From positions 1 through 49,006 of the IMG/VR virus record IMGVR_UViG_3300030117_000100: a stretch of 49,006 bases of DNA. One strand, 5' to 3'. The DNA is from a virus. The notes under the pieces are model-generated. The model did not search any database. It saw only the letters and a list, made by a program, of their open reading frames with translations, and had not been told where the DNA came from. A program made the position numbers and the translations under genes. This document shows positions 46,189 through 49,006 of the stretch, one piece after another (position 1 is the first letter of the stretch; the number at the start of each line of letters is the position of its first letter).

Positions 46189-47927
46189 TGCCAGATCTAT
46201 CTCAAGCACAACCTGCAGCATTTAACTGTGAGGGTGGCTTAGTTTTAAATCGTTCTACATTTCTAATGCAACCTGGCGAAGCATTAGAATTAGAAAACTT
46301 TGAGCCTGACATTGAGGGCGGTTATAGAAGAATAAATGGTTTTCGTAAATATGTAAATCATCAAATACCTCAAACATCTGACTCTAGTGAAAAAGTTCTT
46401 ATGGTTGCTACCTTTGCAGATAAAGTGTTAGCAGCTAGAGGTGAGAAAATATTTAGTTCTGCGTCTACTGAACTTGCAGTTAAAATTGTTTCTACTACAG
46501 GTATGACAGGTTCTGGAACTATAACTGTAGACTCTACAACAGGATTTTCTTCTAGTGGAACATTACAAATTAACAGTGAGATATTTACATATACTGGTGT
46601 TACTTCTACTACCTTTACAGGTGTAACTCGTGCTGCATCAAGTACAACTGCTGCTAATCATGCTCTTGATGATGTAGTGTCAGAGTCTTGGACTGAAAGA
46701 GATACTGGTAGAACTAGTGCAGGTAAGTATAGTTTTGAAAGATATAACTTTGATGGTAACGAAAAAATTATAGTTGTCGATGGTACAAATGCCCCAACTA
46801 TATTTAATTCTTCTTTATCCGCAACAGATGTTAGTGAAAGTTCTGTAGCAGGATCAACAATAGTTGTAGCTTTTAAATCTCACATGTTTTATGCAGGTAA
46901 GTCTAGCACACCACAGACACTAGTATTTAGTGAACCTTTTGATGAAGATGGTTTTCAATCTGCTGATGGTGCAGGAACTATTAAAGTAGATGATAACATT
47001 GTTGGTCTAAAAGTATTTAGGGATTCTTTATTTATATTTTGTGAAAACAGAATATTTAAAATGACAGGATCTACTCTTAGTGACTTTGCTATACAACCAG
47101 TTACTAGAGATATTGGATGTGTAAATAAAGATACTATACAGGAATTTGCAGGTGACTTACTATTCCTTGGTCCTGATGGACTTAGAACTGTTGCTGCTAC
47201 TGCAAGAATTGGTGATACGGCTCTTGGTGCTATTACACAGAACGTACAGTCTATATTTGATGCTAACATTAAAGACTCAACAGTGTTTGAAAGTGTAGTA
47301 ATACCAGATAAAACACAATATAGAATATTCTTTTCAAAAGCAGGGCAAGGTGAAGTTTTAACAAGAGGTATTATCTGTGTTAGAAGAGCAGATAAGTTTG
47401 AGTTTTCTGAAATACGTGGAGTAAAACCTGCAGCTACAGATGCCCTAGTTGTTGATGGAGATGTTATAGTATTACATGGTGATTTTTCAGGTTATATTCA
47501 CAGACAAGAAGAAGGTAATACTTTTGATGGCACAGCAATATTAGCTAGATACAGAAGTCCTGATTTAAGTTTTGGAGATACTGGTGTTAGAAAACACATG
47601 CAAAGAGTTATCCTTAACTATAAACCTGAATCAGCTATTGATGCAGATTTGTTTGTTCGTTATGACAATGAAGCATCTGACTCTGCAAGACCTGCAGCAT
47701 ATCCTTTAGACAGTTCTCAGGTTGCAGCACAGTTTGGTTCTGCAACTTTTAGTACATCTAGCAGTGCTGCACAGTTTGTTTTTGGTGGTCCTTCACAGCC
47801 GCTTGTTAGACAGTCGGTAGAAGGATCAGGTTTTTCTGTAGCTTTACGAATCAATGATGGTGGGGAGACAGCACCATATTCCCTAAAAGGGTTTCAATTA
47901 GAATATCAAGTAGGAGCAAGACGTTAG
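46188..47927 (+). CDS. Tail tubular protein B-like nozzle protein with the same beta module (579 aa)
   Basis: Starts SQAQPAAFNCEGGLVLNRST and MQPGEALELENFEPDIEGGY, the typical start of marine podophage tail-tube/nozzle proteins. A module (about residues 100-165: TITVDSTTGFSSSGTLQINS, EIFTYTGVTSTTFTGVTRAA) repeats that in the adaptor. The long rest is a beta-propeller-like sequence (KSHMFYAGKSSTPQTLVFSE, LLFLGPDGLRTVAATARIGD). It likely forms the nozzle of the short tail. Ends just before the fibre ATG. Confidence 0.82.
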   Translation: MPDLSQAQPAAFNCEGGLVLNRSTFLMQPGEALELENFEPDIEGGYRRINGFRKYVNHQIPQTSDSSEKVLMVATFADKVLAARGEKIFSSASTELAVKIVSTTGMTGSGTITVDSTTGFSSSGTLQINSEIFTYTGVTSTTFTGVTRAASSTTAANHALDDVVSESWTERDTGRTSAGKYSFERYNFDGNEKIIVVDGTNAPTIFNSSLSATDVSESSVAGSTIVVAFKSHMFYAGKSSTPQTLVFSEPFDEDGFQSADGAGTIKVDDNIVGLKVFRDSLFIFCENRIFKMTGSTLSDFAIQPVTRDIGCVNKDTIQEFAGDLLFLGPDGLRTVAATARIGDTALGAITQNVQSIFDANIKDSTVFESVVIPDKTQYRIFFSKAGQGEVLTRGIICVRRADKFEFSEIRGVKPAATDALVVDGDVIVLHGDFSGYIHRQEEGNTFDGTAILARYRSPDLSFGDTGVRKHMQRVILNYKPESAIDADLFVRYDNEASDSARPAAYPLDSSQVAAQFGSATFSTSSSAAQFVFGGPSQPLVRQSVEGSGFSVALRINDGGETAPYSLKGFQLEYQVGARR

Positions 47928-49006
47928 ATGGGTAATACATACACGAGACAATCTAGTTTTACAGACGGTGATGTTATTACTGCTGATCTGTTCAACAATG
48001 AATACGATCAACTCTTAGCTGCTTTTGCAGCAAGCACAGGACACACTCACGATGGTACTGCTGCAGAAGGTGGACCTATTACTAAATTATTAGGAACAGG
48101 TATTACTATTGGTGATGGTACAGCAGGTACAGATATTACAGTAACTTTTGATGGCGAGAGTAACGATGGTGAACTTAAATGGATGGAGGATGAAGACTAC
48201 TTTGAGTTTTCTGATGATATCCTTATTGCCTCTACAGAAAAGATACAGTTTCGTGACACTGCTATTTATATTAACTCTAGCACTGACGGTCAACTTGATC
48301 TTGTTGCAGATACAGAAATACAGATTGCTGCTACCACTGTTGACATAAATGGTAACGTAGATGTATCAGGAACACTTACCGTTGCAGGTGCTGTAGACTT
48401 TGGTGATGCTGCTTTATCAAATGTAGGTGCAGTACAACTAGATAGTATTGCAGGTGATGCTGACTCTAACACAAGCATAGAGTTTAGTGGCTCTGACGTA
48501 ATTACAATTACTGCAGGTGGTGAGACACAGGTTACGTTTAATAACGGATCAATACTACCTACAACAGATGACGATGTAGATTTAGGTTCTAGCTCTTTTG
48601 AATTTAAAGATGGTTACTTTGACGGTACACTTCACGCAGATGCAATAAACTTTAACGGTACAGCTATAAGTGCAACTGCTGCTGAACTTAACATTATGGA
48701 TGGTGTTACTGCTACCACTGCAGAGCTAAATACTTTAGATGGTATTACAGCAGTTGTAGGAGAACTTAACGCTCTTGACTTAGGGTCTACAGGTACAGGC
48801 ACAGCTATTAACTCTAAAGCAGTTATATTAGATGCTAACAAAGACTACACTGGTATAAGAAACCTTACACTTACAGGTGATCTTACTATTGGTGGTGATG
48901 ATCTTACTATGGCTACCAATACTTCAGGACACATACTTGTAGCAGACGGTACAAACTTTAATCCTACGGCTGTAGGTGATTTATCTGAGATTAGTACAGT
49001 TGCTAA
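47928..49006 (+). CDS. Tail fibre / receptor-binding protein, 3' end outside window
   Basis: The ATG follows the previous stop directly (TAGATG). It reads MGNTYTRQSSFTDGDVITAD LFNNEYDQLLAAFAA..., a typical fibre N-terminus for attachment, then THDGTAAEGG and long beta-helix repeats with DVDLGSSSFEFKDGYFDGTL and TAAELNIMDGVTATTAELNT, LDGITAVVGELNALD. These AELNxxDG units are common in marine fibre genes. The frame is open at the window end (about 359 codons seen). It should bind the host surface. Confidence 0.88.
   Translation, partial: MGNTYTRQSSFTDGDVITADLFNNEYDQLLAAFAASTGHTHDGTAAEGGPITKLLGTGITIGDGTAGTDITVTFDGESNDGELKWMEDEDYFEFSDDILIASTEKIQFRDTAIYINSSTDGQLDLVADTEIQIAATTVDINGNVDVSGTLTVAGAVDFGDAALSNVGAVQLDSIAGDADSNTSIEFSGSDVITITAGGETQVTFNNGSILPTTDDDVDLGSSSFEFKDGYFDGTLHADAINFNGTAISATAAELNIMDGVTATTAELNTLDGITAVVGELNALDLGSTGTGTAINSKAVILDANKDYTGIRNLTLTGDLTIGGDDLTMATNTSGHILVADGTNFNPTAVGDLSEISTVA

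Noticed and set aside
1-49006. A T7-type phage RNA polymerase
   Set aside because: No protein of the right size with polymerase motifs is present; the family A polymerase is a DNA polymerase. It could be outside the window.

Overview
This window reads as most of the genome of a tailed, T7-like (short-tailed) marine phage, probably infecting an alphaproteobacterium. The evidence is a T7-style replication set (family A DNA polymerase, fused primase-helicase, gp2.5-like single-strand-binding protein), a head and short-tail module with tubular-protein-like adaptors, a B12-dependent ribonucleotide reductase, a DUF1127 mini-protein typical of alphaproteobacteria, clearly AT-rich DNA, and many small genes of types I remember from uncultured marine phages. 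I see no phage RNA polymerase. The strong promoters look like host sigma70 sites, so the host enzyme probably does the transcription. The host assignment is inference.

Layout. Positions 2-9513 (+) hold virion and ejection-type genes, including two very large proteins of 1150 and 1169 aa. A bidirectional terminator at 9520-9543 separates them from a long leftward (-) operon, 26189 to 9542. Read in its own direction, that operon carries small unknown genes and a helix-turn-helix protein, a Cys-rich 540-aa protein, a dizinc peptidase, a tyrosine integrase, a run of tiny membrane and secreted-type genes with a SleB hydrolase, primase-helicase, DNA polymerase, SSB, a RecE-like exonuclease, two PD-(D/E)XK nucleases, MazG, class II RNR, a DUF3310 protein and an Rmf/CrpP-like protein. 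Positions 26190-27459 contain no credible gene but are rich in stem-loops, palindromes, promoters and repeats; this is the control and probable origin region. From 27460 to the right edge (+) come lysis and accessory genes, a cluster of very basic small proteins, a DUF1127 gene, terminase, portal, a giant protein with an HExxH motif, scaffold, major capsid, tail adaptors and a fibre gene cut by the window end. The late module at the right edge could join the module at the left edge if the genome is circular or circularly permuted.

How it fits together. Leftward genes make nucleotides, replicate and recombine DNA; rightward genes build and package virions and lyse the cell. Regulation is unusually readable here. 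A promoter with -10 TATAAC followed by TA recurs at several operon starts. Helically phased copies of ACTTWAAGT cover both the integrase promoter and the main rightward promoter, which suggests one shared regulator for integration and the rightward programme. A hairpin hides the ribosome-binding site of the DUF1127 gene in read-through RNA.

The most interesting unexplained items are a candidate structured RNA of about 500 nt (26320-26820), the shared operator arrays, the promoter-inside-hairpin arrangement at 33020-33062, and the recurring GG-centred motif in several rightward-module proteins.
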